64,000 nucleotides of DNA from Algibacter marinivivus (GCF_003143755.1 NZ_QFRI01000001.1:1758051-1822050); one strand, 5' to 3'; positions 18,069-27,953 are shown, counted from the stretch's first letter. Numbers and translations: made by a program. Notes: a model not told the origin generated them from the sequence alone.

Positions 18069-18875
18069 ATGAATGTCACTACTTCAAAGCCATTATTAAA
18101 ACAATTAGCATTTATTTTAATTATGTGCAATATGCTAGTTACTAATGCTCAAAATATTCAAGAAACCCTTGATGATATTAATTCGCGGTTTATAAACGTA
18201 GAAGTAAGTATATTAAATTGGCCTGATGATTTAAAACCCCATCTTGGTGATTTAAAAGAATCAGCATTTATTGCTTTGCCACTAAAAAAATCTACAGGAA
18301 AAATACCATTACTAATAACATTACACGGTGGCGGTGGAAAAGTATGGAGTATTGAAAAGCAACTTTCACGGTCGGCACTAGTAAAAGGACTTTCATTAGC
18401 TGAATTATCAGGAAAAGAATTAATGCTGCTTGAACCAAATTCTTTTAGTAGTTGGGATCCAAAAACGTTGAATATCATGCTAGATTATATATTAAAGCAA
18501 TATCCAGAAATTGATACAAACCGCATTTATGTTATGGGGCACAGTATGGGTGGTAGTGGTACATGGGCATGGATTCAAGATACGCCAGAACGTTTTGCAG
18601 CAGCATCGCCGTCGGGTTTTAGTAGTGTTAGAGATACGGATGATGTAAGTAAGTTAGTAGACTTACCTATTTGGGGAATGGTAGGCGGTAGCGATGTTAA
18701 GAACGTTGAACCAGTAAAAAAAATGGTACACCTACTAAAGGAAACAGGAAACCTCAATGTGCGATACACTGCGTTCCCAGAAGCTAATCATGCTCAAGGT
18801 AATGCAAAAGTATTTAGTGCTGTTGAATGTGTAGATTGGATGCTTTCTTTTTCTCTAAAAAAAGAGCATGATTGA
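18069..18875 (+). CDS. Secreted alpha/beta-hydrolase, carbohydrate-esterase-like
   Basis: The signal peptide ends at V-T-N-A-Q. The fold is alpha/beta hydrolase: an oxyanion strand P-L-L-I-T-L-H-G-G-G-G, nucleophile elbow G-H-S-M-G-G with Ser159, and a late histidine in E-A-N-H-A-Q. Its 268 residues and the E-x-D-T-N-R-I-Y-V-M-G-H sequence before the elbow are typical of feruloyl/acetyl-esterase-like and dienelactone-hydrolase-like proteins. In this operon (after GH43, overlapping a sulfatase by 8 bases) a role in removing an ester substituent from the glycan is reasonable but not shown. An 83-base AT-rich gap separates it from the GH43, with no box and no terminator. Confidence 0.8.
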   Translation: MNVTTSKPLLKQLAFILIMCNMLVTNAQNIQETLDDINSRFINVEVSILNWPDDLKPHLGDLKESAFIALPLKKSTGKIPLLITLHGGGGKVWSIEKQLSRSALVKGLSLAELSGKELMLLEPNSFSSWDPKTLNIMLDYILKQYPEIDTNRIYVMGHSMGGSGTWAWIQDTPERFAAASPSGFSSVRDTDDVSKLVDLPIWGMVGGSDVKNVEPVKKMVHLLKETGNLNVRYTAFPEANHAQGNAKVFSAVECVDWMLSFSLKKEHD

Positions 18876-20463
18876 TTTTAAATATTTTTTTCTACTATTT
18901 TCTTTTGTGATTTTTTTGGGTTGTAAAGGGAAAACATCTTCAAAACGAATAAATGTCAATAGGCCAAATATATTATTCATTCTAGTAGACGATTTAGGCT
19001 ATCACGATTTAGGTGTTACGGGCAGCACTTTTTACGAAACCCCAAACGTGGATAAATTAGCCAATGAAGGCATGATGTTTACCCAAGGCTATGCAGCAAG
19101 TAGAGTATGCAGTCCATCTCGCGCTAGTATTATGACGGGTAAGTTTACAGCACGACATGGCATTACCGATTGGATAGGAGCAAAAACAGGTGAAGCGTGG
19201 CGTACAAGAAATCGATATGATAAATTATTGCCAGCAGATTATGTAACGCAATTACCTAAAGCCGATATCACCATTGCAGAAGCTTTTAAAAATCACGGAT
19301 ACAAAACTTTTTTTGCAGGAAAATGGCATTTAGGAGGCAAAGGTTCACATCCCGAAAATCATGGTTTCGACATAAATATTGGTGGTATAGATGCAGGATC
19401 ACCTAGAGGTGGTTTCTTTTCACCTTGGAACAATCCAAAATTACCCAATAAGCAAAAAGGAGAAAATTTAACCTTGCGTTTAGCCAACGAAACTGCAGAT
19501 TTCATTTCAAAACATAAGGACACTTCGTTTTTTGCATTTTTATCCTTTTACGCAGTGCATGCACCTATTCAAACTACAGAATATAAATGGCAAAAATACC
19601 GTGATAAGGCTGATAGCTTAGGTGTTGCAGATTCAGGTTACAAGATGGAGCGTGTGCTGCCTATCCGTCAAGTGCAAGACAACCCTATTTATGCAGGATT
19701 AGTTGAAACTATGGACGATGCTGTTGGTATCGTTTTAAAAGCATTAAAAGATAATGGATTAGAAGAAAATACTATTGTAGTTTTTACTTCTGATAATGGT
19801 GGTGTAGCTTCTGGAGATCATTACGCTACCAGTAATTTACCGCTTAGAGGTGGAAAAGGGTATCAATGGGAAGGTGGTATTCGCGAGCCTTATTTTATTA
19901 AAGTACCATGGTTAAAAAATGATGGTACTACAACGGAATTTCCAGCAATAAACACCGATTTTTATCCAACGCTTTTAGATGTTGCAAATATACCGTTACA
20001 TCCAGAACAACATATAGACGGTATCAGTCTTAAACCATTATTAGAAGGAAAGCAATTAGAATTTTCCAGACCTTTATATTGGCATTATCCGCATTATGGC
20101 AATCAGGGTGGTGAGCCAGCTTCTATAATACAACAGGATGGCTGGAAGTTAATTCATTATTGGGAAGATGGTCGAGAAGAATTATTCAAATTACCTTCCG
20201 AAGAAAAAGACCAACAAAATTTACTGTCAAAACACCCTAAAATTGCTAAAAGCCTAAGTCATAATTTAATGTCTTGGTTAAATAATGTAGATGCTAAATA
20301 TCCTGTAAAAGACTCAGTTTATGATGCTGAAAAAGCCGAAATTAGATATTCAAATACTATAAATAAAAAATGGCCTTCGCTAGAAAAACAGCGTTTGGAG
20401 GTATTGTTAAAAGATTTTCAACCCAATAAAAATTGGTGGAAAAGTAAAGTAACCGTTGATTAA
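18868..20463 (+). CDS. Family S1 sulfatase, lipoprotein
   Basis: A lipoprotein signal ends at Cys19. N-I-L-F-I-L-V-D-D (Asp41 and Asp42 in the calcium site) and C-S-P-S-R-A-S-I-M-T-G (Cys81, converted to formylglycine) are the canonical S1 sulfatase signatures. Later T-S-D-N-G-G supplies further metal ligands, and the family G-K-W-H-L-G segment is present. Its 531 residues are standard. The ORF starts inside the last codons of the esterase gene, so the two are probably translationally coupled. It should release sulfate from oligosaccharides in the periplasm; the sulfated position cannot be inferred. Confidence 0.93.
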   Translation: MIDFKYFFLLFSFVIFLGCKGKTSSKRINVNRPNILFILVDDLGYHDLGVTGSTFYETPNVDKLANEGMMFTQGYAASRVCSPSRASIMTGKFTARHGITDWIGAKTGEAWRTRNRYDKLLPADYVTQLPKADITIAEAFKNHGYKTFFAGKWHLGGKGSHPENHGFDINIGGIDAGSPRGGFFSPWNNPKLPNKQKGENLTLRLANETADFISKHKDTSFFAFLSFYAVHAPIQTTEYKWQKYRDKADSLGVADSGYKMERVLPIRQVQDNPIYAGLVETMDDAVGIVLKALKDNGLEENTIVVFTSDNGGVASGDHYATSNLPLRGGKGYQWEGGIREPYFIKVPWLKNDGTTTEFPAINTDFYPTLLDVANIPLHPEQHIDGISLKPLLEGKQLEFSRPLYWHYPHYGNQGGEPASIIQQDGWKLIHYWEDGREELFKLPSEEKDQQNLLSKHPKIAKSLSHNLMSWLNNVDAKYPVKDSVYDAEKAEIRYSNTINKKWPSLEKQRLEVLLKDFQPNKNWWKSKVTVD

Positions 20464-20471
20464 GATATAAT

Positions 20472-21224
20472 ATGAGATTAAGAGCTATAAAATACCAATT
20501 CGTAATACTATTAGCCTTAAGTTTTTCATGTAAAAACGCTGCAAATAAAACAGAATTTAAATCCATTTTTAATGGAAAGGATTTAAAAGGATGGCAAGGA
20601 GATACAACCTATTGGCGTGTTGAGAATGGTGTTTTAACTGGCGAGGTAACACCAGAAACTATTTTAAAACGAAATTCTTTCATTATTTACAAAAAGGAAC
20701 AACCCGAAAATTTTGAGTTAAAACTAGAATATAAAATTACCAATTCAGGCAACAGTGGTGTAAATTACAGAAGTACACTTATAGAAAATATGCCGTTTGC
20801 CTTAAGGGGGTATCAATGTGATATTGACGGCAAGAATAAATATACTGGTCAGAATTATGAAGAGAAAAAGAGAACCACATTGGCTTATATGGGCGAAACT
20901 GTAGCTATTCCGCAGATGCCAGATAGTATACCAAAACAAAACATACGTAAAAATGTAAAACGAAACTGTTGGCAAACACGAGACGTTATTGCTACCAAAT
21001 TAAAATCAGAGTTAGTATCCACTATAAAACCTAGCGATTGGAACACGGTACATCTCATAGTAAAAGACAACAAAATACAACATTATGTAAATGGTGTGCT
21101 GTTTAGTGAGGTGACTGATTTAGATGAAATTAATAGATCAACAAAAGGCTTTATTGGTGTACAAGTGCACGTTGGACCACCAATGAAAGTTGAGTATAGA
21201 AATATTTTTCTAAAGCATATATAG
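20472..21224 (+). CDS. DUF1080 (3-keto-disaccharide hydrolase domain) lipoprotein
   Basis: A lipoprotein signal ends at Cys20. The body starts with F-K-S-I-F-N-G-K-D-L-K-G-W and contains N-S-G-V-N-Y-R-S, Y-Q-C-D-I-D and a terminal V-Q-V-H-V-G-P-P-M-K-V-E-Y-R-N-I segment, the standard DUF1080/PF06439 jelly-roll pattern. Members have been linked to hydrolysis of 3-keto-glycosides or to glycan binding. It closes the operon that starts at 13301, nine bases after the sulfatase. Pairing with an oxidative step (for example the cytochrome cassette at 2841-8264) is speculative. Confidence 0.87.
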   Translation: MRLRAIKYQFVILLALSFSCKNAANKTEFKSIFNGKDLKGWQGDTTYWRVENGVLTGEVTPETILKRNSFIIYKKEQPENFELKLEYKITNSGNSGVNYRSTLIENMPFALRGYQCDIDGKNKYTGQNYEEKKRTTLAYMGETVAIPQMPDSIPKQNIRKNVKRNCWQTRDVIATKLKSELVSTIKPSDWNTVHLIVKDNKIQHYVNGVLFSEVTDLDEINRSTKGFIGVQVHVGPPMKVEYRNIFLKHI

Positions 21225-21245
21225 AAAATTGTATTAGTTTTTAGT

Positions 21246-21290
21246 CATGACAGTACAGGTTTGTTTTCTCTATAAAAGATATTATTTTTG
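21246..21290 (+). promoter_or_regulatory. PUL box 4 with -7 element
   Basis: CATGA-CAGTA-CAGGTTT (21246-21262) is followed by a perfect TAnnTTTG element (TATTTTTG, 21283-21290), 27 bp after the start of CAGGTTT. It serves the GH39-like gene at 21316. Confidence 0.72.
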
Positions 21291-21315
21291 AAGTAATTGC
21301 TAGAATTAAAAAATT

Positions 21316-23013
21316 ATGAAAAGATTAAAAGCCCTAAGATTGTTTGTTTTGATGATACCGATTATATCATTTACACTTTTTTTTACATGTTCAAAAGATG
21401 AACAAATGGAGAAGGAGATTATAGAAAATCCAGAACCAGAAGAACCTGAGGAACCACAAGAACCACAAGAACCACAAGCCATAAATGAAGCAGATATTGA
21501 CCCTAGTAAAATAGCTACAATAAACACTGGTGCTGTAGTAGGGCAATTCCATAATTTTTGGTCTACACGACCGATGGTAAATCAATCGCGATTTAATACT
21601 ACAAATTTTAGAAACTCCTTACAGACAATAAAGGATTATGTAAAAAGTTACAATTTGGTTAGATCTATGGGAGGAAGAACAGATAACCTTAATATGTTTT
21701 ACAAAGGTGTTGATGGTTCAGGTAATATAATTACTGATTTTAGTGATTTGGTTTCTACTATGAGAAACTTTATGAGTACTGGATTCAAACCAAGAATTGT
21801 TTTAAGTAAAGTGCCTTGGGAAATGGTTGCTAATAAAGTGGTAAATACCTATGGAAATACAAGTCCTCCTGATAATTACGATTATTGGAGGCAATATGTA
21901 AATGCTTTTTTAACCACACTTGTTAATGAATTTGGTATGCAAGAGGTTAAAACTTGGCGATTTAGGGTGAGTACTGAACCTAATTATACGCCTAATCATT
22001 GGAACGGTACTATGCAAGAGTATTTTAAACATTACGATATAACTGTTGATGAAGTTTTAAAAGTGATTCCTGACGCTATTGTTGGTCCAGGAAATATGTT
22101 AACTGAAGATAGTGTTGCAACTTATACAACAGAATTAATTGATCATTGTGCCAATGGTACTAATTATGCAACGGGTGCAACAGGTACTAAAATGGATTTT
22201 TTTAGTATTTCATATTATGAAAAAATAGATCAAAACACTGTAGCTTTACCTGATAAGATTGAGCGCTACAGAAATAAATTGAATAGTTATCCTCAGTTTA
22301 GTAATATTCCATTAGATATACAAGAGTTTGGGATACTTCGAGATGAAAATCGCGTACGTGGCTCAAGTTTAGTTGATGCAACTGAACTGGGTGCAAGTTG
22401 GTATGCAACAGTCTGTGATATGGTACACGAATATAAAATAAATGAGATTTATGATTGGGGGCAAGAAATAGAAGGCAGTGATTTACCTCAAGGTAGAAAA
22501 AACGTAACGCGTATGTTTCAAAAGATGGAAGGTGGTAGTAAACTAGAAGCAATAGATAATTTTAGTGGTTACGCTGGAGTTATTCCAGTTGTTAAGGGCG
22601 ATGTGATATATCTATTAGTATATAACCATAATCCGTCAAGAACAAGTAATTCAAGTCGTACCATTTATCCTAAGTTAGAGGGTGGTCTTATTTCGAGTGG
22701 AAATAAATGGAAAATGAGCGAATGGACTGTAGATAAAAACAATGGTGTTATGATGCACGAGTTCTATAAAGATTTAAGAGCCGCGGGTGTATCTGAAAAC
22801 ACAAACGGACGTATATATGGTAACAGGACATCAGATAGGTTTGCTGATGGATGGCAAAACGTATTAAGTGCTAATTTGTCAAAATATCAAGGTTTAGCAA
22901 ACCTTCCAAAAACGGTATCAGATTCTTTGGTAATAAAAGGGAATGAAAGTCTTATCCTAAAAGTGGATTTAGAGCCACATGCTGTTAAACTTTATGAACT
23001 TGTGCCACAATAA
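21316..23013 (+). CDS. GH39-like glycoside hydrolase, surface or periplasmic lipoprotein
   Basis: A lipoprotein signal ends at Cys25, followed by a proline/glutamate-rich spacer (about 38-54) that should hold the enzyme away from the membrane. The catalytic barrel resembles GH39 and clan GH-A: W-R-F-R-V-S-T-E-P-N gives an acid/base at Glu221 and L-D-I-Q-E-F-G gives a nucleophile at Glu337. The W-R-F-R-V segment followed by a H-W motif is shared with the larger protein at 58682, so the two are homologous over the barrel. A beta-sandwich ends the protein. GH39 members act on beta-xylosides, iduronides and similar sugars. It is a single-gene unit with its own box and terminator. Confidence 0.78.
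   Translation: MKRLKALRLFVLMIPIISFTLFFTCSKDEQMEKEIIENPEPEEPEEPQEPQEPQAINEADIDPSKIATINTGAVVGQFHNFWSTRPMVNQSRFNTTNFRNSLQTIKDYVKSYNLVRSMGGRTDNLNMFYKGVDGSGNIITDFSDLVSTMRNFMSTGFKPRIVLSKVPWEMVANKVVNTYGNTSPPDNYDYWRQYVNAFLTTLVNEFGMQEVKTWRFRVSTEPNYTPNHWNGTMQEYFKHYDITVDEVLKVIPDAIVGPGNMLTEDSVATYTTELIDHCANGTNYATGATGTKMDFFSISYYEKIDQNTVALPDKIERYRNKLNSYPQFSNIPLDIQEFGILRDENRVRGSSLVDATELGASWYATVCDMVHEYKINEIYDWGQEIEGSDLPQGRKNVTRMFQKMEGGSKLEAIDNFSGYAGVIPVVKGDVIYLLVYNHNPSRTSNSSRTIYPKLEGGLISSGNKWKMSEWTVDKNNGVMMHEFYKDLRAAGVSENTNGRIYGNRTSDRFADGWQNVLSANLSKYQGLANLPKTVSDSLVIKGNESLILKVDLEPHAVKLYELVPQ
21433..21477 (+). repeat. Five 9-bp tandem repeats encoding an E-P-(E/Q) spacer
   Basis: The last three units are identical (GAACCACAA at 21451, 21460 and 21469), preceded by two degenerate units (GAACCAGAA, GAACCTGAG). 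They encode the spacer between the lipid anchor and the catalytic domain, and could vary in copy number by slippage. Confidence 0.85.
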
Positions 23014-23035
23014 ATATTACCTTTTTTACATTTTT

Positions 23036-23072
23036 AAAACCTCAGATTACATTTTAATTTGAGGTTTTTTTT
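23036..23072 (+). terminator. Rho-independent terminator
   Basis: Arms AAAACCTCA (23036-23044) and TGAGGTTTT (23060-23068) are followed by more T. The hairpin lies 22 bases after the stop of the GH39-like gene. Confidence 0.8.
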
Positions 23073-23123
23073 ATCTAAAAATAATTTTAGTAGTCTTTTA
23101 TTTACAATTTTGATAATATTTTA

Positions 23124-23188
23124 CAGGGAAGTACAGGATAGTAAGGGATAGGACAGGATAGTTTATAAATTTTTACATAATATTTTAG
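23124..23188 (+). promoter_or_regulatory. PUL box 5 (four-fold repeat) with -7 element, upstream of susC
   Basis: Four 7-bp units start at 10-bp steps: CAGGGAA (23124), CAGGATA (23134), AGGGATA (23144) and CAGGATA (23154). The -7-like TATTTTAG begins at 23181, 27 bp after the last unit starts. This is the longest array of the element in the window. Confidence 0.75.
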
Positions 23189-23217
23189 AATTCTATTAAC
23201 AAACAAACTAAAATTAT

Positions 23218-26200
23218 ATGAATTTAAAAACTACATTAGACATATGTTTAAGTTTTCGCAAAACTTGGATGTGTGTTGTTTTGGCATTATCATGTATGGC
23301 AATGTCAAATGCACAGACTGTAAACGGTACAGTCACTGCAGATGGGCAACCTCTTCCTGGTGCTACAGTACTAATTAAGGGGACTACAACAGGAACAAGC
23401 ACTGATTTTGATGGGAATTTCACTATCAATGCAGAAGCACTAAGCACGTTAGTTATTTCTTATGTTGGTTATTCAACAAAAGAAGTACTTGTTGGTAATC
23501 AGACTCAAATCAACGTCACTTTAGAGCAAGATAATAAACTTGACGAAGTTGTTATAATTGGTTATGGTTCTCAGAGAAAATCAGATTTAACTGGTTCGGT
23601 TTCCTCAGTTAGTGGTGAAGATCTTTCAACTTTGCCGGTTTCAAGGGTGGATCAGGCATTACAAGGTAGGGCAGCAGGTGTACAAGTAACACAAACTAGT
23701 GGGGCACCTGGAGCAGGTACATCCATTAGAGTAAGAGGAGGTAACTCTATTACTGGTAGTAATGAACCTCTTTGGGTTATTGATGGTATTATTGTTGGAA
23801 CAAATTTCAATTTAAATAACCTTAATGCCAATGATGTTAAATCTGTTGAGATATTAAAGGATGCATCTTCCATTGCAATTTATGGTTCAAGAGGAGCAAA
23901 TGGAGTTATTTTGGTAACTACTAAAAGTGGCGCTAGTATTGGTGGTGGAAAACCGCAAGTTAATGTGGGGATTTACACAAGTTCACAATTAGTGCCTGAA
24001 AGACCAGATTATCTAAGTCAAGCTCAACAAATTGAATACACCAATCAGGATGCAATTCTAAGAGGTGTAGTTGAGCCATTTCCAGGAAGTCCATCGGACT
24101 ATCCTAATAATGATTTTTTCGATCTGTTAGTAAATCCATCGCCTATTTATAACGCCGATGTTTCTATTGCAGGTACTTCAGAGAATGGTAGTGTAAATTA
24201 TTATAATTCTCTTAATTTTTTCGATCAAGATGGTATTGTTGAAAATTCAGGAATACAAAAGTATATATTTAGGTCTAACTTAGATTTTAAACTAAGTGAC
24301 AAACTGAAAGCAGGGGCACGGATTAATTATTCAAGAATAAAGCAGGATAATGGTGTAGTTGGTTATGGAAGTCTTTTAGGAATTTTACCAACCCAGCCCA
24401 TATACAATGCTGATGGTTCTTTTAATGGGGCTAATGAGGTAACTGGGAATCCATTTAATAACCCTGTAGCCACGTCAAGATTGGATATAGATGAGACTAC
24501 TTCTAGCAATTTGTTAGGAACGGTTTATTTAGAATATAGCCCTATTGAAAATTTAATTATACGTTCTACTTTTAATCCGAATATTATCAACTCTAAAAGG
24601 AACGAATTTACGTCTAGTCAAAGACCAGATTTACAATCGGGAGATAGTAATGCTAGGATAAGAACTACGTCAACTATCAATTGGAATAATGAAAATACGG
24701 TTCAATACTCTGGGGTAATAGGAGACAATCATAACTATACGATTCTAGGAGGTGCATCATTTCAGAAAGATGTTACAGAAACAGCTTCGGCTCAAGCCTT
24801 TGGTTTCACTACTGATGCGACAACATTCAATTCCTTAAGAACAGGATCAGATCCTTTAAGAAATTTGGTAGAATCTGGATATGGGCAAAGAACACTTGTT
24901 TCCTTTTTCGGAAGGCTTAATTATACTTATAAAGATAAGTACTTATTAACATTAGTGGGTAGAAGCGACGGAAGTTCTGTATTTGCTCCTGGAAATAAGT
25001 ATGAGTTTTATCCATCTATTGCAGGTGCATGGAAAATTACTGAAGAGCCTTTTATGCAAAATCAAAACACCTTTCAAGATTTAAAGTTAAGAGCAAGTTA
25101 TGGTAAGTCTGGAAACCAAGCTATCAACCCATATGAAACTTTACCTGTTTATGATGAAGGCAATACCTCTTTTAACGGTGTTGAGTTGCCTGGTGTTGTT
25201 TTAGGAAGATTTGCAAATCCGGATTTAATATGGGAAACCACAACATCTTTTGATATAGCTTTAGAAGCTTCATTGTTTGGAGGAAAAGTGTTTGCAGAAT
25301 TTAACTATTATTCTAAAAAGACTGAAAATTTACTATTAGAAGTAACTATTCCAAGACAAGCGGGAGATGATAATCAAATACAAAATGTAGGATCCTTACA
25401 GAATAGAGGATGGGAATTTTTAGTTAATTCTACTAATATTTCTAATTCTAATTTTAATTGGAATTCTACAGTAACACTTTCTTCTAACAAAAATAAAGTA
25501 TTAGATCTTGGCGGTCAAGAGTTTATAGATGTTATTACAGATCCAGTATTGGGGGCAGGAAACTTAAGACTTATTGTTGGAGAAACTGTTCCAGTATTTA
25601 CTGGGGCAGAGTATTTAGGAACTTGGAAAAGTCAAGCAGAAATTGATGCTTCAGGACAAGATCCAGCAGCAAATGCAGTTGGTGGTCCTAGATATAAAGA
25701 TACAGATGGAGATGGAACTATATCTGTCGAGGATTATGAAGTGCTAGGTAATCCATTTCCAGATTTAATTTACGGGTTTGAAAACAATTTTTCCTATAAA
25801 AATTTCGACTTAAGTATTTATATTCAAGGAACAGTTGGAAATGAGGTTTTTAATACAAGAACACGTACAAATTTTTTCATTCGTGGGGAGGTTCCAAAGT
25901 ATGCCGAAGTAGCTGATTATTGGTCACCTCAAAACCCAACTTCTGACATTCCTTCACCTGGATTTGTTGAAGGTGCTTATGTTCCTAATTCTTTCGATGT
26001 TGAAGACGGTTCGCATTTACGTCTAAAAAATGTAAGATTTACTTATCATTTACCAGTTGATAAGATGGGATTAAAAGGTGTAAAAGACATGTCAATTTAT
26101 GCATCAGGAACTAATTTGTTGTTGCTTTCCGATTTTAGATTAATCGATCCAGAGACAAGTCAGTATGGTAGATCTAATATCCGTCAAGGATTTGCTGGCG

Positions 26201-26253
26201 GAGAGTATCCTAATGCTAGAGTTTTAAGTTTAGGTCTTAACGTAACTTTTTAA
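23218..26253 (+). CDS. SusC-like TonB-dependent outer-membrane transporter
   Basis: After the signal peptide (M-A-M-S-N-A-Q) comes a carboxypeptidase-regulatory-like domain (V-N-G-T-V-T-A-D-G-Q-P-L-P-G-A-T-V), then D-E-V-V-I-I-G-Y-G, the classic SusC/RagA linker before the plug. The plug (about 120-235) carries V-R-G-G-N-S-I-T-G and G-S-R-G-A-N-G-V-I-L-V-T-T-K, and the rest forms a large beta-barrel ending in L-N-V-T-F. Its 1011 residues are normal. No N-terminal STN signalling domain is visible, so this transporter probably does not signal to an anti-sigma/ECF sigma pair. It imports oligosaccharides in partnership with the SusD encoded 10 bases downstream. Confidence 0.97.
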   Translation: MNLKTTLDICLSFRKTWMCVVLALSCMAMSNAQTVNGTVTADGQPLPGATVLIKGTTTGTSTDFDGNFTINAEALSTLVISYVGYSTKEVLVGNQTQINVTLEQDNKLDEVVIIGYGSQRKSDLTGSVSSVSGEDLSTLPVSRVDQALQGRAAGVQVTQTSGAPGAGTSIRVRGGNSITGSNEPLWVIDGIIVGTNFNLNNLNANDVKSVEILKDASSIAIYGSRGANGVILVTTKSGASIGGGKPQVNVGIYTSSQLVPERPDYLSQAQQIEYTNQDAILRGVVEPFPGSPSDYPNNDFFDLLVNPSPIYNADVSIAGTSENGSVNYYNSLNFFDQDGIVENSGIQKYIFRSNLDFKLSDKLKAGARINYSRIKQDNGVVGYGSLLGILPTQPIYNADGSFNGANEVTGNPFNNPVATSRLDIDETTSSNLLGTVYLEYSPIENLIIRSTFNPNIINSKRNEFTSSQRPDLQSGDSNARIRTTSTINWNNENTVQYSGVIGDNHNYTILGGASFQKDVTETASAQAFGFTTDATTFNSLRTGSDPLRNLVESGYGQRTLVSFFGRLNYTYKDKYLLTLVGRSDGSSVFAPGNKYEFYPSIAGAWKITEEPFMQNQNTFQDLKLRASYGKSGNQAINPYETLPVYDEGNTSFNGVELPGVVLGRFANPDLIWETTTSFDIALEASLFGGKVFAEFNYYSKKTENLLLEVTIPRQAGDDNQIQNVGSLQNRGWEFLVNSTNISNSNFNWNSTVTLSSNKNKVLDLGGQEFIDVITDPVLGAGNLRLIVGETVPVFTGAEYLGTWKSQAEIDASGQDPAANAVGGPRYKDTDGDGTISVEDYEVLGNPFPDLIYGFENNFSYKNFDLSIYIQGTVGNEVFNTRTRTNFFIRGEVPKYAEVADYWSPQNPTSDIPSPGFVEGAYVPNSFDVEDGSHLRLKNVRFTYHLPVDKMGLKGVKDMSIYASGTNLLLLSDFRLIDPETSQYGRSNIRQGFAGGEYPNARVLSLGLNVTF

Positions 26254-26263
26254 AAATATTACT

Positions 26264-27844
26264 ATGAAAACAAATAAATTATTTTTTTATATATCCTTAA
26301 TTATGGTCACATGTTTTAGTTGTGATTCATTTTTAGAGGAAGATCCACGAGATATTATATCTCCAGAAAATTTCTTTGCTAACGATTCGGATGCAAGACA
26401 ATCCATTACAGGTCTTTACGCTTTAATTAAAAACAATTCCATATACGGACAAGCAGGGTTGGATAACTGGTATGACAATGGAGTTGATATTATTGAGCCA
26501 AATCGTAGACATCCAATTTTTGAGGTGATGGGTAATTACACGTTAAGTGAGGTCACTGCCGACGCATCAAACCAAAAAATGAGCGTAACAGATACATGGC
26601 TAAATCTCTATAAAGTTATCTTAAATGCCAATGTTATTGTTGATAGGGTTACTGGAAATGGAGCCATTTCTGATGAGGTTCAGACCGATGTTATCGCGCA
26701 GGCAAGATTTATGCGCGCATTGGCTTATTGGCATATCACTAACCTTTGGGGTGATGCTCCTTTTTATACTGAAGTTCTAACCTTGGAAGAAGTTAGTTCG
26801 TTAGGGAGAACGGATAAAGATATTATACTTGCTAGTGTTTTGGATGATTTGGAGTTTGCGCAAAATAACTTACCATCAGTGTATCCAGATGAGGATAGAG
26901 GAAGAGCTACTAAATGGGCAGCAGCAATTATCGAAGCAAAAATACTTATGAAAGCTGAAAATTGGCAAGCTGGGTTAGATAAATGTTTGGAGATTATAAA
27001 CCAGTCTACTCACAGTATATTGCCTGTGTATGCAGACGTATTTAATCCAGCAAACGAATATAACAATGAGATTATTTGGTCTTTAGATTTTGCTAAGGAT
27101 ATAACTGGTCAATTTGAGCCAGCTTTCCCAGGGCGTTCTTTTGCGGGAAATAATTATTGGAGACCAAGTCTGTTTAATCCTCGTATTAGGGATGAGCCTG
27201 CTCCAGGTGAAGACCAAGATGCCTTAAGAGCTGCATTGGCTGCCAATGGACAAGAATTTAATGGCACTGGACTTCAGATAGCATCAAAAGACTTTGCTGA
27301 AAAGTTTCCAATGAATGATTTGAGACGACCATTAAATGTTATGGATAGTTACGAAGGTATTCAATTGAATCATACATACATGCCTAAGTTTATGAGTTTA
27401 AATTTTGAGACATCTCCACGTTTTAATCACGGCGATAATAGGCTGGTATTTAGGTTGGCAGATGTGGCTTTAATGGCTGCAGAATGTGAAAACGAGCGCC
27501 CTGGAGGTAATCCTAACACTGCTTTTGAGTACATAAGAGAAATAAGAGAGCGTGCTTTTGCGACTGTAGGAGAAGCTGAAGCTATTTTAGGTCTTAGCCA
27601 ACAAGCGTTTAGAGAGGCAATTTATGACGAGCGTAAATGGGAATTAGCAGCAGAAGCTACAAGAAGATACGATTTAGTAAGATGGGGTATTTATTTGGAT
27701 GTTGTTCGTAATGCGGAATTCAAAACGTATACTCCTAATCTAAACATACAAGATCGTCATGTTCTGTTACCAATTCCTTTAAATGAAATATTATTAAACC
27801 CTAATTTATTGGAGTCAGACCCAACAAACAATGGATATAGATAA
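26264..27844 (+). CDS. SusD-like oligosaccharide-binding lipoprotein
   Basis: A lipoprotein signal ends at Cys20, followed by D-S-F-L-E-E-D-P. The TPR-like helices of SusD are indicated by A-Q-A-R-F-M-R-A-L-A-Y-W and the C-terminal hallmark Y-D-E-R-K-W-E-L-A-A-E-A-T-R-R-Y-D-L-V-R-W. Its 526 residues are normal for RagB/SusD proteins. It should form the lid on the SusC transporter at the outer face of the outer membrane and bind the imported oligosaccharides. It is the only SusD in the window, so it probably serves the whole locus unless others lie outside. A strong terminator follows. Confidence 0.97.
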   Translation: MKTNKLFFYISLIMVTCFSCDSFLEEDPRDIISPENFFANDSDARQSITGLYALIKNNSIYGQAGLDNWYDNGVDIIEPNRRHPIFEVMGNYTLSEVTADASNQKMSVTDTWLNLYKVILNANVIVDRVTGNGAISDEVQTDVIAQARFMRALAYWHITNLWGDAPFYTEVLTLEEVSSLGRTDKDIILASVLDDLEFAQNNLPSVYPDEDRGRATKWAAAIIEAKILMKAENWQAGLDKCLEIINQSTHSILPVYADVFNPANEYNNEIIWSLDFAKDITGQFEPAFPGRSFAGNNYWRPSLFNPRIRDEPAPGEDQDALRAALAANGQEFNGTGLQIASKDFAEKFPMNDLRRPLNVMDSYEGIQLNHTYMPKFMSLNFETSPRFNHGDNRLVFRLADVALMAAECENERPGGNPNTAFEYIREIRERAFATVGEAEAILGLSQQAFREAIYDERKWELAAEATRRYDLVRWGIYLDVVRNAEFKTYTPNLNIQDRHVLLPIPLNEILLNPNLLESDPTNNGYR

Positions 27845-27870
27845 TAGTTAATTTGTGTTAGTTTTAGTTA

Positions 27871-27906
27871 AAAAGACCGAAATAATTTTATTTCGGTCTT
27901 TTTTTT
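27871..27906 (+). terminator. Rho-independent terminator after susCD
   Basis: The perfect stem AAGACCGAAAT / ATTTCGGTCTT with a short loop is followed by a T tract. It is the strongest hairpin in the window. Confidence 0.92.
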
Positions 27907-27953
27907 ATGCATTGCTATTATTGTATTCAATTTATTGATATGTTAAAATATTA

